Positions 26,412 through 35,396 of a stretch of DNA of 64,000 bases are shown here, piece by piece (the first letter of the stretch is position 1; each line of letters begins with the position of its first letter). The notes under the pieces were generated by a model. The model saw nothing but the letters and a program-made list of their open reading frames with translations. It did no database searches and was not told the DNA's origin. The DNA is from Caulobacter sp. CCUG 60055 (GTDB lineage: Bacteria > Pseudomonadota > Alphaproteobacteria > Caulobacterales > Caulobacteraceae): NCBI RefSeq assembly GCF_022750545.1, contig NZ_PUIC01000010.1:147624-211623 (forward strand). Reading direction: 5' to 3'. The position numbers and the translations under genes were made by a program.

Positions 26412-27062
26412 ATGGGCGCACCTATTCTGGTGGTAGGGGCGGGCGGTTACGGGCGTTGCGTAGCCGATGCGGCGATACTCGCGGGGTACGAGGTTTTAGC
26501 CTTCGTAGACCGTGAGCCCGCTCCGGGACTGGAACTGTTCGGTAAGCCAGTCGTGGATGAGCGGGCGGTTCTGGACGGAAGGTTCAGCGATGCCGCCGTT
26601 GTGGTTGCCGTTGGGGATAATTGTTTAAGGGAGCGGATAGTCACGCGCTTTTCGGAGGCGCGAAATTGTCTGTTCCCTTCCATAATCCACCCACGAGCAG
26701 TCGTTTCATCGAGCGCAGCGATAGGTCCCGGAACGGTCGTGTTAGGTGGCTCCGTGGTAAGTGCATCAGCATCTATTGGCCAACATTGTTCGCTTTACCC
26801 AAATTCTGTGACTGAACACGAGGCCGATCTAGGCGATTTTGTTACGCTCGCACCGGCGGCGGCGCTTGGCGGGAAAGTGTCACTGGGAGCCCGTACGTTT
26901 GTAGGTCTAGGGGCGGTAGTAAGACACAACATCTCACTTGGTGAAGACTGTGTCGTGGGGGCTGGTGCAACTGTGCTTTCCGATGTTCCCGCGCGTCAGA
27001 TCGTTGTGGGAACGCCTGCGAAACTTCTCCGAGACCGGAAGGTCGGAGAACCCTATCTATAG
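26412..27062 (+). CDS. NeuD/PglD-family sugar O- or N-acyltransferase
   Basis: 216-aa protein. Residues ~1-75 form a small Rossmann-like sugar-nucleotide-binding domain (PILVVGAGGYGRCVADAA, AFVDREP). Residues ~90-210 form a left-handed beta-helix with hexapeptide repeats (IGPGTVVLGGSVVSASASIG, LGDFVTLAPAAALGG, LGEDCVVGAGATV). PglD acetylates UDP-4-amino sugars and NeuD acetylates sialic acid. With an aminotransferase upstream, N-acetylation of an amino sugar nucleotide is a sensible guess. Spacing of 16 bp to the SDR suggests co-transcription. Confidence 0.85.
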   Translation: MGAPILVVGAGGYGRCVADAAILAGYEVLAFVDREPAPGLELFGKPVVDERAVLDGRFSDAAVVVAVGDNCLRERIVTRFSEARNCLFPSIIHPRAVVSSSAAIGPGTVVLGGSVVSASASIGQHCSLYPNSVTEHEADLGDFVTLAPAAALGGKVSLGARTFVGLGAVVRHNISLGEDCVVGAGATVLSDVPARQIVVGTPAKLLRDRKVGEPYL

Positions 27063-27078
27063 TTTGAGGGCACCTACA

Positions 27079-28566
27079 ATGCGTAAGGTCTCTGTCTGGC
27101 TGCAGCTCGAACCAGGCCAGCAGATGCAAGGTGAAGGGATCGGCCAGCATCTAGTCCACCTTCTTGCTGGCCTCAAAGCTGGCGGGAAAACCCAAGCAGT
27201 GGTGGTAGCCCCGGCATGGGCGGGGCAAACGGTGTCAGATCTGTTGTGCGCCCACGGACTCTCGAATCTGGACTTGCGTCTTTTAGAGCCCCGCGGCGCA
27301 TCGTGGCTCCGTCCTTTTCTTATCCCTACGACCATTCAGAGAATGGATGGCCAAAGCGGTTCCGCTGAGCCGGCAATTGAGCCTCGCCAAAAGCGTGGAC
27401 TGGGGCACCGAGCTCTCCGCTTCACGATAAAGCCCTTGCGTTCTCAATTGAGATTTCTGCGCCCAGTTGTTCAGGCGCTACGCCACAGACTCGCCTGCGC
27501 TTTGAAAGAACGCACATACAGGGCTATGGCGCAGGTGATTGATGAAGATGTCACGATTGAAGGATGCATCCTCCCCATAGGGGTTTGGGATACTAGCCTT
27601 CTAATTAAAAAAAAGCCGATAGTTGTTCAGATTCCGGATTTGGTGTTTGCCGAATTTCCGGAATACTTCGAGGGAAACCCAGATGTTCCGTTGCTTCGAA
27701 AGCGCATTGAACAAGTGGCCTGGCGGGCTAAGGCCATAACTTGTGCATCCGAGCATGTACGTACTCACCATCTTATTGGGACGTTGGGGGTTCCTCCGGA
27801 ACGGGTGTTTGTGGTTCCCCATGCGCCTATGGACCTCAGCAAGGCCCTCGAGGCGCAATGCTCGCGCGAGGGGCTGGTTGCTTCACGCTCTTCAGCGATA
27901 ACGTTGAGCAAACGCTTCCAGCAAGAGGAGTTGAATGGGAGTGATTATGTGCGGCGTCTGGGGGGCGCGGAGGATTGGCTGGTGGCCGCCCGAGGAGCCA
28001 ACATTTGGGATGGACCGATAATTTACTGTCCAACCCAGTTTCGTCCGTACAAGAATATTCCAAGACTGATAGAGGCCCTTCATCTTCTGAGACGTGATGG
28101 CGGGGTTGACGCCTCCTTGGTGTTGACTGCGGATTTAGCCGAGACCGGCATCTTGGATCTCGTTCGGTCTCACGATTTGTTGGGGGCGGTAGTTCCCCTT
28201 CCCCGGCTGAGCCAAGGGGTTCATGCACAGTTCTACGCGGCCGCTTCGTTGGCGGTGAGCGCCTCTCTTTTTGAAGGAGGAATGCCGTTTACGTTTTCAG
28301 AAGCGGTATCCGTAGGAACGCCCGCCATTCTCGCGCGAATACCGGTGACCGAGGCGAGCGTCCCAAATTATTTGCAAGCCCGTATGTTGTTCGATCCAAC
28401 AAATGTTCGTGACATGGCGAGAGTAATGAAGGAAGCCCTAGAGGACTCCTCTCTCCTTCGTGCCCAAGGCGAATACCATTCGGAACTCTGTCGGAGAAGT
28501 TGGCGTGATGTCGCTAGTGAGTACATAAACGCACTCAGCGCCTCTGTACCGGAGAGAGGCGAGTGA
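27079..28566 (+). CDS. family 4-type glycosyltransferase (GT-B)
   Basis: 495-aa GT-B glycosyltransferase. The start is ATG 27079 (VSVWLQLEPGQQMQGEGIGQ); longer frames read antisense-like sequence over the previous gene. The C-terminal domain has IIYCPTQFRPYKNIPRLIEA, the K/R donor-phosphate segment, and ASLFEGGMPFTFSEAVSVG, the EX(n)E region typical of GT4 enzymes. It should add one sugar to the growing glycan at the cytoplasmic face; donor unknown. Its TGA overlaps the next gene's GTG (GTGA). Confidence 0.82.
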   Translation: MRKVSVWLQLEPGQQMQGEGIGQHLVHLLAGLKAGGKTQAVVVAPAWAGQTVSDLLCAHGLSNLDLRLLEPRGASWLRPFLIPTTIQRMDGQSGSAEPAIEPRQKRGLGHRALRFTIKPLRSQLRFLRPVVQALRHRLACALKERTYRAMAQVIDEDVTIEGCILPIGVWDTSLLIKKKPIVVQIPDLVFAEFPEYFEGNPDVPLLRKRIEQVAWRAKAITCASEHVRTHHLIGTLGVPPERVFVVPHAPMDLSKALEAQCSREGLVASRSSAITLSKRFQQEELNGSDYVRRLGGAEDWLVAARGANIWDGPIIYCPTQFRPYKNIPRLIEALHLLRRDGGVDASLVLTADLAETGILDLVRSHDLLGAVVPLPRLSQGVHAQFYAAASLAVSASLFEGGMPFTFSEAVSVGTPAILARIPVTEASVPNYLQARMLFDPTNVRDMARVMKEALEDSSLLRAQGEYHSELCRRSWRDVASEYINALSASVPERGE

Positions 28567-30167
28567 CCTTGCGGCGCAGGCCAAAAGTATTGTGGTGCTA
28601 CGACCATGTCACGGCGCGAGCCCAGGAGCCCCGATTGCTTCAGGAAGCTGGCTTCTCCGTTATCCTCTCTAGCGGCGATACCGCGGGCGTTGTGGTTGAA
28701 CAGCATTATCATGACGAAGGTGACCTCTGGTTTCCCGATTGGCGGCGAGATTTGCGGATGTCATCCGCCGATGTGGAAGTCATTCGGCGCACGCCGATCG
28801 CCATGTCAGGGGGGCGCCCGCTTGGTCCGGAGCGTGAACTGATCAACGCTTACGTAGATGCGATCGTCACCGTCGCCGATCCAGACGTGATTGCGGGTCT
28901 AGCGGAATGGTATCGCGGCACCGTCGTTTGGCGCGTGAATGGTGTGACCGATGTCGATGGCTTTCGCTCTAAGCTGGCCGCCCTTGCGATTGTGGCTGAG
29001 AAGCTCGGGCCCCGTTTCGTGTACACGGCGGGCATGCCGAATCTGATTCCTGATGCGGGAAAGCTAAACGAGCACGCGATACTGTTGCCTGTATATGTAG
29101 ATGCCGCGCGGTTGCCTTTCGAGTGGCTTAGGCGCCACAGCAGAGCGGTGGTTGCGACGGCCATATCGCATGTGTCCGAGAGCCAGTTCTTTCGCCGTCA
29201 GCTCGATGAACTCGGAGACCTGGACTGCGAGATACTGGGGCAGAACGACCCAGGTGGCCCATCTGGCTCGGACCGACGCGTAGTCGGTCGGTTGCCAAGG
29301 GGGCAGCTCTATAGCCGCATTGCGTCAGCGCGCGTGTTTCTAGATTCGGCCGATCGCGCGGAACACATAGTTTTCCCCCCTCTGGAAGCGATGACAATCG
29401 GAACGCCGGTGCTATTCCCGGAAGCTGGGGGTCTCGCGTCCATGGCCAGGGATAGTGGTGTTCGCGACAAGGAATTGGTGGCGGCAGGTATGTTCTCAGG
29501 CGATGTGCGCCACCGCCTGGCTCCGCTGATGCATAATTTCGATGAACTGGAAGCAATTGCTCGAAATCAGCGTGAGATATTCCTGGATGGTGTTTTCTCC
29601 TTTCAACGTGCTTTAGCCTCCGCCCAGGCGCTGCGAGAGCTAGTTAAAACTAGGGTAAAAAAAATCAATCCCACTTTGTGGGCTCGCCGGTGGCTGCGCC
29701 CTAATCAATGCCTGTCCCAGCGAGCGCCGCCGTCTGTACCCGTAGTCTCGCGCCTGTCCGGCGGTGAAGCCTATTTGCCGGGCCGGTTTGTAGGCGTTCA
29801 CGAGCTACGCGGCCAGGTGGGCCGTTTAGAAGGTGGAAGTGGGGGCCTGGTGCGGCGGAGTGTTGTTCCAGGACGTGACGGCCCAGGAGTTCTAGTCGGT
29901 GACTATGTCCCCGCCGGTCGGCCGGGCGAACGGCTTGTGATCGAGATCACGGCTGATGGAGTTGGAGATTTCGGATCTGTCACATATGACGTAGCTGGCG
30001 CGCAGCGATTAACAAGAAAGATCGCGTCCTATGCGGCCGGCCCGGTACGATTCGAAATTATCATCCCATCTGATTTCCATGGCGCGCGTGCAGAGTTGAC
30101 CATTGAATGGGCGGGAAGCCTTGGTGGAGCGCTGTTGAGATGTCTCTATCTGCCAGGGGTTAAGTAA
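28563..30167 (+). CDS. unusual GT-B-like protein with C-terminal extension
   Basis: 534-aa protein with no family I can name surely. The N-terminus (PKVLWCYDHVTARAQEPRLL, EAGFSVIL) looks like a Rossmann strand-helix start. HIVFPPLEAMTIGTPVLF at residues 268-285 resembles the donor-binding ExxxxxGxPV region of GT-B enzymes. After ~380 a Pro-rich linker leads to a ~130-residue predicted beta-rich tail. The next gene has the same plan and near-identical central motif. I infer a pair of related glycosyltransferase-like proteins. GTG start overlaps the previous stop. Confidence 0.6.
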   Translation: MTLRRRPKVLWCYDHVTARAQEPRLLQEAGFSVILSSGDTAGVVVEQHYHDEGDLWFPDWRRDLRMSSADVEVIRRTPIAMSGGRPLGPERELINAYVDAIVTVADPDVIAGLAEWYRGTVVWRVNGVTDVDGFRSKLAALAIVAEKLGPRFVYTAGMPNLIPDAGKLNEHAILLPVYVDAARLPFEWLRRHSRAVVATAISHVSESQFFRRQLDELGDLDCEILGQNDPGGPSGSDRRVVGRLPRGQLYSRIASARVFLDSADRAEHIVFPPLEAMTIGTPVLFPEAGGLASMARDSGVRDKELVAAGMFSGDVRHRLAPLMHNFDELEAIARNQREIFLDGVFSFQRALASAQALRELVKTRVKKINPTLWARRWLRPNQCLSQRAPPSVPVVSRLSGGEAYLPGRFVGVHELRGQVGRLEGGSGGLVRRSVVPGRDGPGVLVGDYVPAGRPGERLVIEITADGVGDFGSVTYDVAGAQRLTRKIASYAAGPVRFEIIIPSDFHGARAELTIEWAGSLGGALLRCLYLPGVK

Positions 30168-30238
30168 GTAGCTAAATCGCAAGCGCGAACGCGCTTTGTG
30201 GTGTGGAAATCTGAACTTCAAGCTTGGGGCTAATATCG

Positions 30239-32143
30239 GTGCGCCAGAAGAACACGGATAAATCTCTATCAAGCGGCACCGACGCAAGGGGTAGACGCAT
30301 TGCGTATATAGCCTTCCATAAGGCTGGGAGGGATGTTGAGCTTCCGGTTTTAAGGGAATTGGGATTTGAAGTATATACTATAAAGAAGTTTTCCGAACAC
30401 CACCGAAGCGGTGCATTTGATTATTCTGACGACAATTATTTATCTATTCCCAGGGATGTAATAAATTACTTGAACGGGATAAATTTCATAGATGTGCAAG
30501 ATTGGCCACCTATGGCTGTATACTATTTAAATAAATACTTTAAGTACATATTTGTAATACAAAATCATCATACGGTTTATTCTGCTCTTAGAAGATTTAG
30601 GGGGAAGGTTGTTGTGCGATTGGCGGGATTGGACATCCCGAAATCGTATACTAATTATTGGAGTAGGAATGAGCCACGATTGCTTCCTCTTGCGAAGGCC
30701 AGGGGGAAGGATGTTTGGATGTCGGTGCAGTATGAGAATCTGACGGCTGTTGAGGATGAATTTCTGAGAAGTCGAGCTGTATTCATGCCTCTTGGAATGC
30801 CGTCCTTTGCCAAAGAAAGCGCCGATACATGGCGGGGGGATCACAGAACCATCGCTGCGGTTATCCCGTGGATACATATGCCGTACTATCAGACGAAGTA
30901 TCAATCTGCGCTGCGTCACGTGCAGGAAAGGCCATTCTCAATTCTTGGTGATCAGCGTGAGGAGATCAATGATCGTCGGGTCGCGGGATATCTTGATAAG
31001 GCCGAGTTTGTGAGGCGCTTGCAGGGGGCGAGGGCTCTATTCTACGAGAGCTATGAGCCCAGGCATGTGCATTTTCCGCCCTTTGAGGCCGCGATGATTG
31101 GATTGCCTGTTCTATTCACCCGGGGTTGCTTGCTGCATGAGCTTGCCGGAGGTGATGTCGCGGGCTCCTTTGGCGATATGGAGGAGTTCCGAAAGAAGGT
31201 TGACTGGCTGTTGGCTGGGGATGAGGGGTTTGTCCGTGAGGTGCAGGAGGGGCAGAGGGCTTTCCTAACCTGGTTTGCGGACGATTTTGTCGCGCGTACA
31301 TGGCGCGAGGCTTTCGGCAGAATGGAAGAGGTTGCAAAAGGGCGGGAGAAGCCTTTGGGACTTCACTCCGGAATAACCGTTCCGGGGGTGTTGATTACTC
31401 AAAACGATAGTGGAGGTTTCAGCTTCCAGGGGCGGGTTCAGGACGGAAGGAGGCTTGGCGACGCGAGGTTTCTGCTTCGCGCTCGCGTAATCGCCGGGCG
31501 GGACGCGTTGCCCGGTGACCTTAAAGTTGCGGTGAGCGGTATGGGGGCAAAGGCCCTCAGTGTGCACGCTTCGCCTCTTGAGGAGTTCACGATGATGGAA
31601 GTTGTTGGACTTTTTGAGGGCGTGGTGGTTGGCCGCGGCGAGGTGGATGTAGCGGTCTCGATCGAGGGGGCTGGGATTCCGCTTGAAACGATTGTTGACG
31701 TTGCACTCGCCCGTGAGGTGATCGGGCTGGATGAAGTTAAAAGCTTCAGGGGGGCGAACGGTGAGGTCGGAGATTTCATACTGACTGGCTTCCGCACAGA
31801 TGGGGGGCTTGGAATTGATTCTTTTGGAAGTAAATCTGAAATAATATTCGCTTCGACGGAAGATTTGGCGAATGCTGAGGGTGTTCGCATGCTTATGAGT
31901 TGCGATTATCATCAAGATTCATCCGATTATTACTTGGAAATACACCTGAACGGAAAGCCGATTGTATCGGCTCCTTGCAATAAGTTTCGGGGAGATCTGA
32001 CGTTCGACGTCAAGGAACATTTGGGGATTTTGAATAGAATTTCGATTTTTGTGACATCTTCCCGGCCAACCGACGGGGTGGATGAAAATTCTCTATTTTT
32101 ACACCTGAGCAGATTAGGTTTTTTGGGGGCAGAAAATCGATGA
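30239..32143 (+). CDS. second unusual GT-B-like protein with long C-terminal beta-rich region
   Basis: 634-aa protein related in layout to the one before. RRIAYIAFHKAGRDVELPVL and ELGFEVYTIKKF open the Rossmann-like N-half, and HVHFPPFEAAMIGLPVLF (about residues 276-293) matches the neighbour's FPPxEAxxIGxPVLF. The ~260 C-terminal residues appear to hold two beta-rich segments, the last with DYYLEIHLNGKPIVSAPCN. The start is unsure: GTG 30239 is used, TTG 30224 is possible, and neither has a strong ribosome site. The DNA is among the most AT-rich in the window, pointing to separate acquisition. Confidence 0.58.
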   Translation: MRQKNTDKSLSSGTDARGRRIAYIAFHKAGRDVELPVLRELGFEVYTIKKFSEHHRSGAFDYSDDNYLSIPRDVINYLNGINFIDVQDWPPMAVYYLNKYFKYIFVIQNHHTVYSALRRFRGKVVVRLAGLDIPKSYTNYWSRNEPRLLPLAKARGKDVWMSVQYENLTAVEDEFLRSRAVFMPLGMPSFAKESADTWRGDHRTIAAVIPWIHMPYYQTKYQSALRHVQERPFSILGDQREEINDRRVAGYLDKAEFVRRLQGARALFYESYEPRHVHFPPFEAAMIGLPVLFTRGCLLHELAGGDVAGSFGDMEEFRKKVDWLLAGDEGFVREVQEGQRAFLTWFADDFVARTWREAFGRMEEVAKGREKPLGLHSGITVPGVLITQNDSGGFSFQGRVQDGRRLGDARFLLRARVIAGRDALPGDLKVAVSGMGAKALSVHASPLEEFTMMEVVGLFEGVVVGRGEVDVAVSIEGAGIPLETIVDVALAREVIGLDEVKSFRGANGEVGDFILTGFRTDGGLGIDSFGSKSEIIFASTEDLANAEGVRMLMSCDYHQDSSDYYLEIHLNGKPIVSAPCNKFRGDLTFDVKEHLGILNRISIFVTSSRPTDGVDENSLFLHLSRLGFLGAENR

Positions 32144-33036
32144 TTTTAATGGATCTTCTGAAGGTGCCGTATAGGGCGGTCACTTATTCTTTGTCCAGAA
32201 TTCTTGATTCTGTCCTTTATCGTAGCGTGTATCTGAACAAAGGTGGATTGTCGCGGCAAATCTCCCATTTGGAGACGCATGTCGGATACTTGGAGACACG
32301 CATCGGTGGTGCCAATGTGGGAGGGCCACCAAGCATTTTCGGGATTGGAGACTATTATGCCCTCGCGCTCCAAAGCGGTGATGTTTTATTTGTGGACCGC
32401 ATTGGTTCGGATGTCCTAGCGAAGGCCCTCCCCGGGGGGGAGGTTCATTCCGCAGCGGGCGATCTGGCGGAAATCAGCCGGCGTTTTGACGCTAGGCGGG
32501 TAGTTTTCTGCGACCTGAAGGATTCGGTGCTTCTACAGCTTTTTGCGGCTCGAACTCCCGCTGAATGCGTCATACAGGTCTTGGATGGGGGATGCCGCTT
32601 AGAACCGGTGTTCTGGCGTTTTCTGCAAGAGCAGCTCGTCCTGAGCGGGCTACGTCTTCAGGTTCTTTCCGGGGGGGAGGCGACGCCTTCCGAGAGTTGC
32701 GATGACGTGCTCTCCTTAAACCCGTCTATCGATATTTTTGTTTTCGATGCACCCAGTCCCGCGGAAATATTCCGTGTAATGACCGAGCACTCAGAACGGT
32801 ATCGCGGCGGTAGTCTATTTCTATTCGTTTCGAATCCGTCACAGCCCTACAATAAATTCGAGCTCCGCGGCGTGATTGACGCCCTTCGTCGGGAAAGTCA
32901 TTTCTTTTTTGCTTTTGGCCGAGCCGGCGCTTGCTTTAGCGATGCTAGCTCGGCGACGATCGCGCAGATCTGGGCCTGCGGCCCATACGAGGAAGCAGCA
33001 GGGCTTAATCGTCAGGCTATGTTTACCCGTGTCTAA
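32140..33036 (+). CDS. uncharacterised protein of polysaccharide cluster
   Basis: 298 aa, not recognised. The N-terminal ~25 residues are mildly hydrophobic/amphipathic. A short coiled-coil-like segment (ISHLETHVGYLETRIGG) follows, then an alpha/beta region (GDVLFVDRIGSDVLA, ARRVVFCDLKDSVLLQLF, IDIFVFDAPSPAEIFRVM) resembling a Rossmann-type domain without an obvious SAM or nucleotide loop. ATG overlaps the previous stop (ATGA), so it is translated with the GT-like gene. Two seven-G runs lie in it (32434-32440, 32671-32677). It could be a degenerate methyltransferase or an accessory protein; low certainty. Confidence 0.5.
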   Translation: MILMDLLKVPYRAVTYSLSRILDSVLYRSVYLNKGGLSRQISHLETHVGYLETRIGGANVGGPPSIFGIGDYYALALQSGDVLFVDRIGSDVLAKALPGGEVHSAAGDLAEISRRFDARRVVFCDLKDSVLLQLFAARTPAECVIQVLDGGCRLEPVFWRFLQEQLVLSGLRLQVLSGGEATPSESCDDVLSLNPSIDIFVFDAPSPAEIFRVMTEHSERYRGGSLFLFVSNPSQPYNKFELRGVIDALRRESHFFFAFGRAGACFSDASSATIAQIWACGPYEEAAGLNRQAMFTRV

Positions 33037-33078
33037 CAGCGGTTCGGGGCGCCTCGGACCGTTTATGGAGCTTCTGCT

Positions 33079-34419
33079 GTGCCCATAAGGTTGACCGCTG
33101 CTTCCCGGGCACTGTGGCGCCGCCTTCCGGTTGGCGAAGCTGGTCGTGAAGGGGTGCGGCAGGCCATAGGCCCGTTGCTTTGGCGTTTGCGCATGGCCGA
33201 GGAACGGCGGCGGTTTGCAACCTTGATCAGGCAAACGGGGCGGATCCCAGGGCCTGTCCGCATCGCTGCGATGTTTTCAGCAGCGCATGGGATCGCGTCG
33301 TCGGCGGTTCACATCGCCAATGGACTCCGCAGTTTGGGGATCGAGCCGGAGTTGTACGATCTGGGGGAGCCGGCTCCGGGGATGGGGCTGGCCTCGGGTA
33401 GTGTAGAACCCGGTGGAGCATGGATTATAGTTGTAAATGCGCCCGAGATGCCGTGGGCCTTGGCGCGCTTGGGGGCTCAGCGGCTTTCGGGGGCGCACAT
33501 ATGTGCCCTGTGGGTCTACGAGTTGGAAGAACTGCCGTCCGGCTGGCGTAACGAAAGAGGTCTTGCGCACCAGTTACTCGCGCCGAGCCATTTTGCGGCC
33601 GATGCTATCAGCAGATCAGTGTCAAAGACGGTTACTGTAACCCCTTTCCCTATGTCTATGCCATTCCCAGATAGGCGTTCTGCGCGCCAGGCTTTGGGGC
33701 TACATGAGTTCACTGTAGTGACCATGTTTGACATGCGCTCATCCGCAGCTCGGAAGAACCCGAAGGCGACGATTGACGCATTCAAGAAGGCGTTTGGAGA
33801 CGATGCGGGCGTCAAACTCATAGTTAAGATGCAAAACGGAGGAGAGCATCCGGCCATGGTCGAGCAGCTAAGGCGATCGGCTGGGCCGAATGTGGAATTT
33901 ATAACTGCCCGGTGGCCCCTGGAGAATGTGCATGCTCTGATCTCTGGAGCGGATGTATTGATTACTTTACATCGGTCGGAAGGTTTTGGCCTGACGGTGG
34001 CGGAAGCGATGCAGGCCGGAACGCCAGTTGTCGCCACCGATTGGTCCGCAACAACCGATTTCGTTGACGCCAAGACCGGCTGGCCCGTTCCCTATAGTCT
34101 GATTGAAGTCGACGATCCGCAGCGAATCTACACGCAAGGTAGGTGGGCGGATGCTGACACAGATGTAGCGGCTGCGATGTTGAGGCGGATCCGATGCGAG
34201 CCGGCGGTAGCGATATCGCGTGCGGAAGTGGCGCGCCATCGGGTGGCGCAGCGCCTTGCTCCAATATGCTTTGCGCGGAGCCTCGGCGACCGATTCTGGG
34301 ACAACGTTTATGATGATCTCGCCTCTCGAGTTCGGGGGGAGCTTTCAGTTGGGGGGGGCTTGCCCAAGTGGATGAGGCGAAACCACGAAGTTCGCATCTT
34401 AAAAGGCGCAGAAATATAA
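33079..34419 (+). CDS. family 4 glycosyltransferase
   Basis: 446-aa GT-B enzyme. The N-domain has MFSAAHGIASSAVHIANGL (glycine-rich donor loop). The C-domain contains VVTMFDMRSSAARKNPKATI (the Arg/Lys phosphate-binding pair) and SEGFGLTVAEAMQAGTPVVA, the classic EX7E motif of retaining GT4 transferases. GTG 33079 has GGAG 8 nt upstream. An eight-G run lies near the 3' end (34351-34358), where slippage would alter only the last ~25 residues. Sugar specificity unknown. Confidence 0.87.
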   Translation: MPIRLTAASRALWRRLPVGEAGREGVRQAIGPLLWRLRMAEERRRFATLIRQTGRIPGPVRIAAMFSAAHGIASSAVHIANGLRSLGIEPELYDLGEPAPGMGLASGSVEPGGAWIIVVNAPEMPWALARLGAQRLSGAHICALWVYELEELPSGWRNERGLAHQLLAPSHFAADAISRSVSKTVTVTPFPMSMPFPDRRSARQALGLHEFTVVTMFDMRSSAARKNPKATIDAFKKAFGDDAGVKLIVKMQNGGEHPAMVEQLRRSAGPNVEFITARWPLENVHALISGADVLITLHRSEGFGLTVAEAMQAGTPVVATDWSATTDFVDAKTGWPVPYSLIEVDDPQRIYTQGRWADADTDVAAAMLRRIRCEPAVAISRAEVARHRVAQRLAPICFARSLGDRFWDNVYDDLASRVRGELSVGGGLPKWMRRNHEVRILKGAEI

Positions 34420-34560
34420 GGGGCGCGGCCTAGTCTTGTGTACTTGTAGCGAAGAGCTACTTCTAATTTGGTGAGCTTAGAATCTCGACGCAGCAAAGGT
34501 AGGCTGTCTTTGTGCGATCTGATCGCGCAGAAGCGGAAGTGGCAAAGTTAGGAGCGGCAA

Positions 34561-35313
34561 GTGGAAGAATCTCGGATTAAGGATTTGGTTAAGGAGGCGA
34601 TAATTGAGCTTCTGACGGACCCTAATATACCGATACAGGAGTTCAAGCCGCACCTTCCCCACACAGCGAAGCTTCTGAGCCATTTTACCAGTGCTGAATA
34701 CCTTAGATCTACCCCCGGGTTCGATGGCATTAAGGGGTGTTGGGAGAGGGGGGATTTCTATGACTGGATTTTCGGCAATCATTTGACCTCATCGCAAGCT
34801 AACGGATTGTTCGCGGAGTTCGGGGTCGCTTGGGGAACCACCATTAATCACATGTCGGCTCTTCGCCCTGATGTGACTTTCTACGGATTTGATGGATTTG
34901 AAGGCATTCCAGAGCCCTGGTACAATAATCCTGCCGGTTCATATACTCAAAATGGAACACTTCCAGTCGTAAATAAGAATGTTGAGCTGGTCGTCGGTTG
35001 GTTCGATCAGAGTTTGCCGAAATTTACCGAGGTTCATGGCGACTTTCTGCGTGAGCATGGTGTGTCTATGCTTCACGTCGATTGCGATATTTACAGCAGT
35101 ACGGTCACCGTTTTGGAGCATTTGGGGAAATTTCTTCGCCCTGGTTCGATAGTAATTTTTGATGAGTACTGGAATTATCAGAATTGGGAGAAGCACGAAC
35201 ATAAGGCGTGGACTGAATTTTGCCTCGCGAACGAAGTGAGCTATAAGTTTATTGCCTATACCGTTGGTAGTGTGCAGGCCGCTGTAGTTATAGAATCTGT
35301 AGGGTCGATTTGA
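34561..35313 (+). CDS. TylF/MycF-family SAM-dependent O-methyltransferase
   Basis: 250-aa methyltransferase. FAEFGVAWGTTINHMSAL is the SAM-binding loop region, FYGFDGFEGIPEPW is typical of the macrocin O-methyltransferase family, and LHVDCDIYSSTVTVL carries the Asp cluster that binds Mg2+ in TylF/MycF. These enzymes methylate sugar hydroxyls, so modification of the cluster's glycan or its sugar nucleotide is likely. Start is GTG 34561 with AGGAG at 34549-34553. The 141-bp gap upstream suggests it may also have its own promoter. Confidence 0.82.
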   Translation: MEESRIKDLVKEAIIELLTDPNIPIQEFKPHLPHTAKLLSHFTSAEYLRSTPGFDGIKGCWERGDFYDWIFGNHLTSSQANGLFAEFGVAWGTTINHMSALRPDVTFYGFDGFEGIPEPWYNNPAGSYTQNGTLPVVNKNVELVVGWFDQSLPKFTEVHGDFLREHGVSMLHVDCDIYSSTVTVLEHLGKFLRPGSIVIFDEYWNYQNWEKHEHKAWTEFCLANEVSYKFIAYTVGSVQAAVVIESVGSI

Positions 35314-35347
35314 TCATTAATGGCGTTGGTTTATAAGGGAGTTTTCT

Positions 35348-35384
35348 AGGGATCACATGGGGCCAACGCTCCCCTGTGATCCCT
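35348..35384. terminator. hairpin between convergent genes
   Basis: AGGGATCACATGGGG (35348-35362) pairs with CCCCTGTGATCCCT (35371-35384) with one bulged T and an 8-nt loop. It lies between the convergent methyltransferase and nucleotidyltransferase genes, the place for a bidirectional terminator. Neither side has a long U-run, so it may be an imperfect terminator. Confidence 0.6.
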
Positions 35385-35396
35385 CCAAGACGGGCG

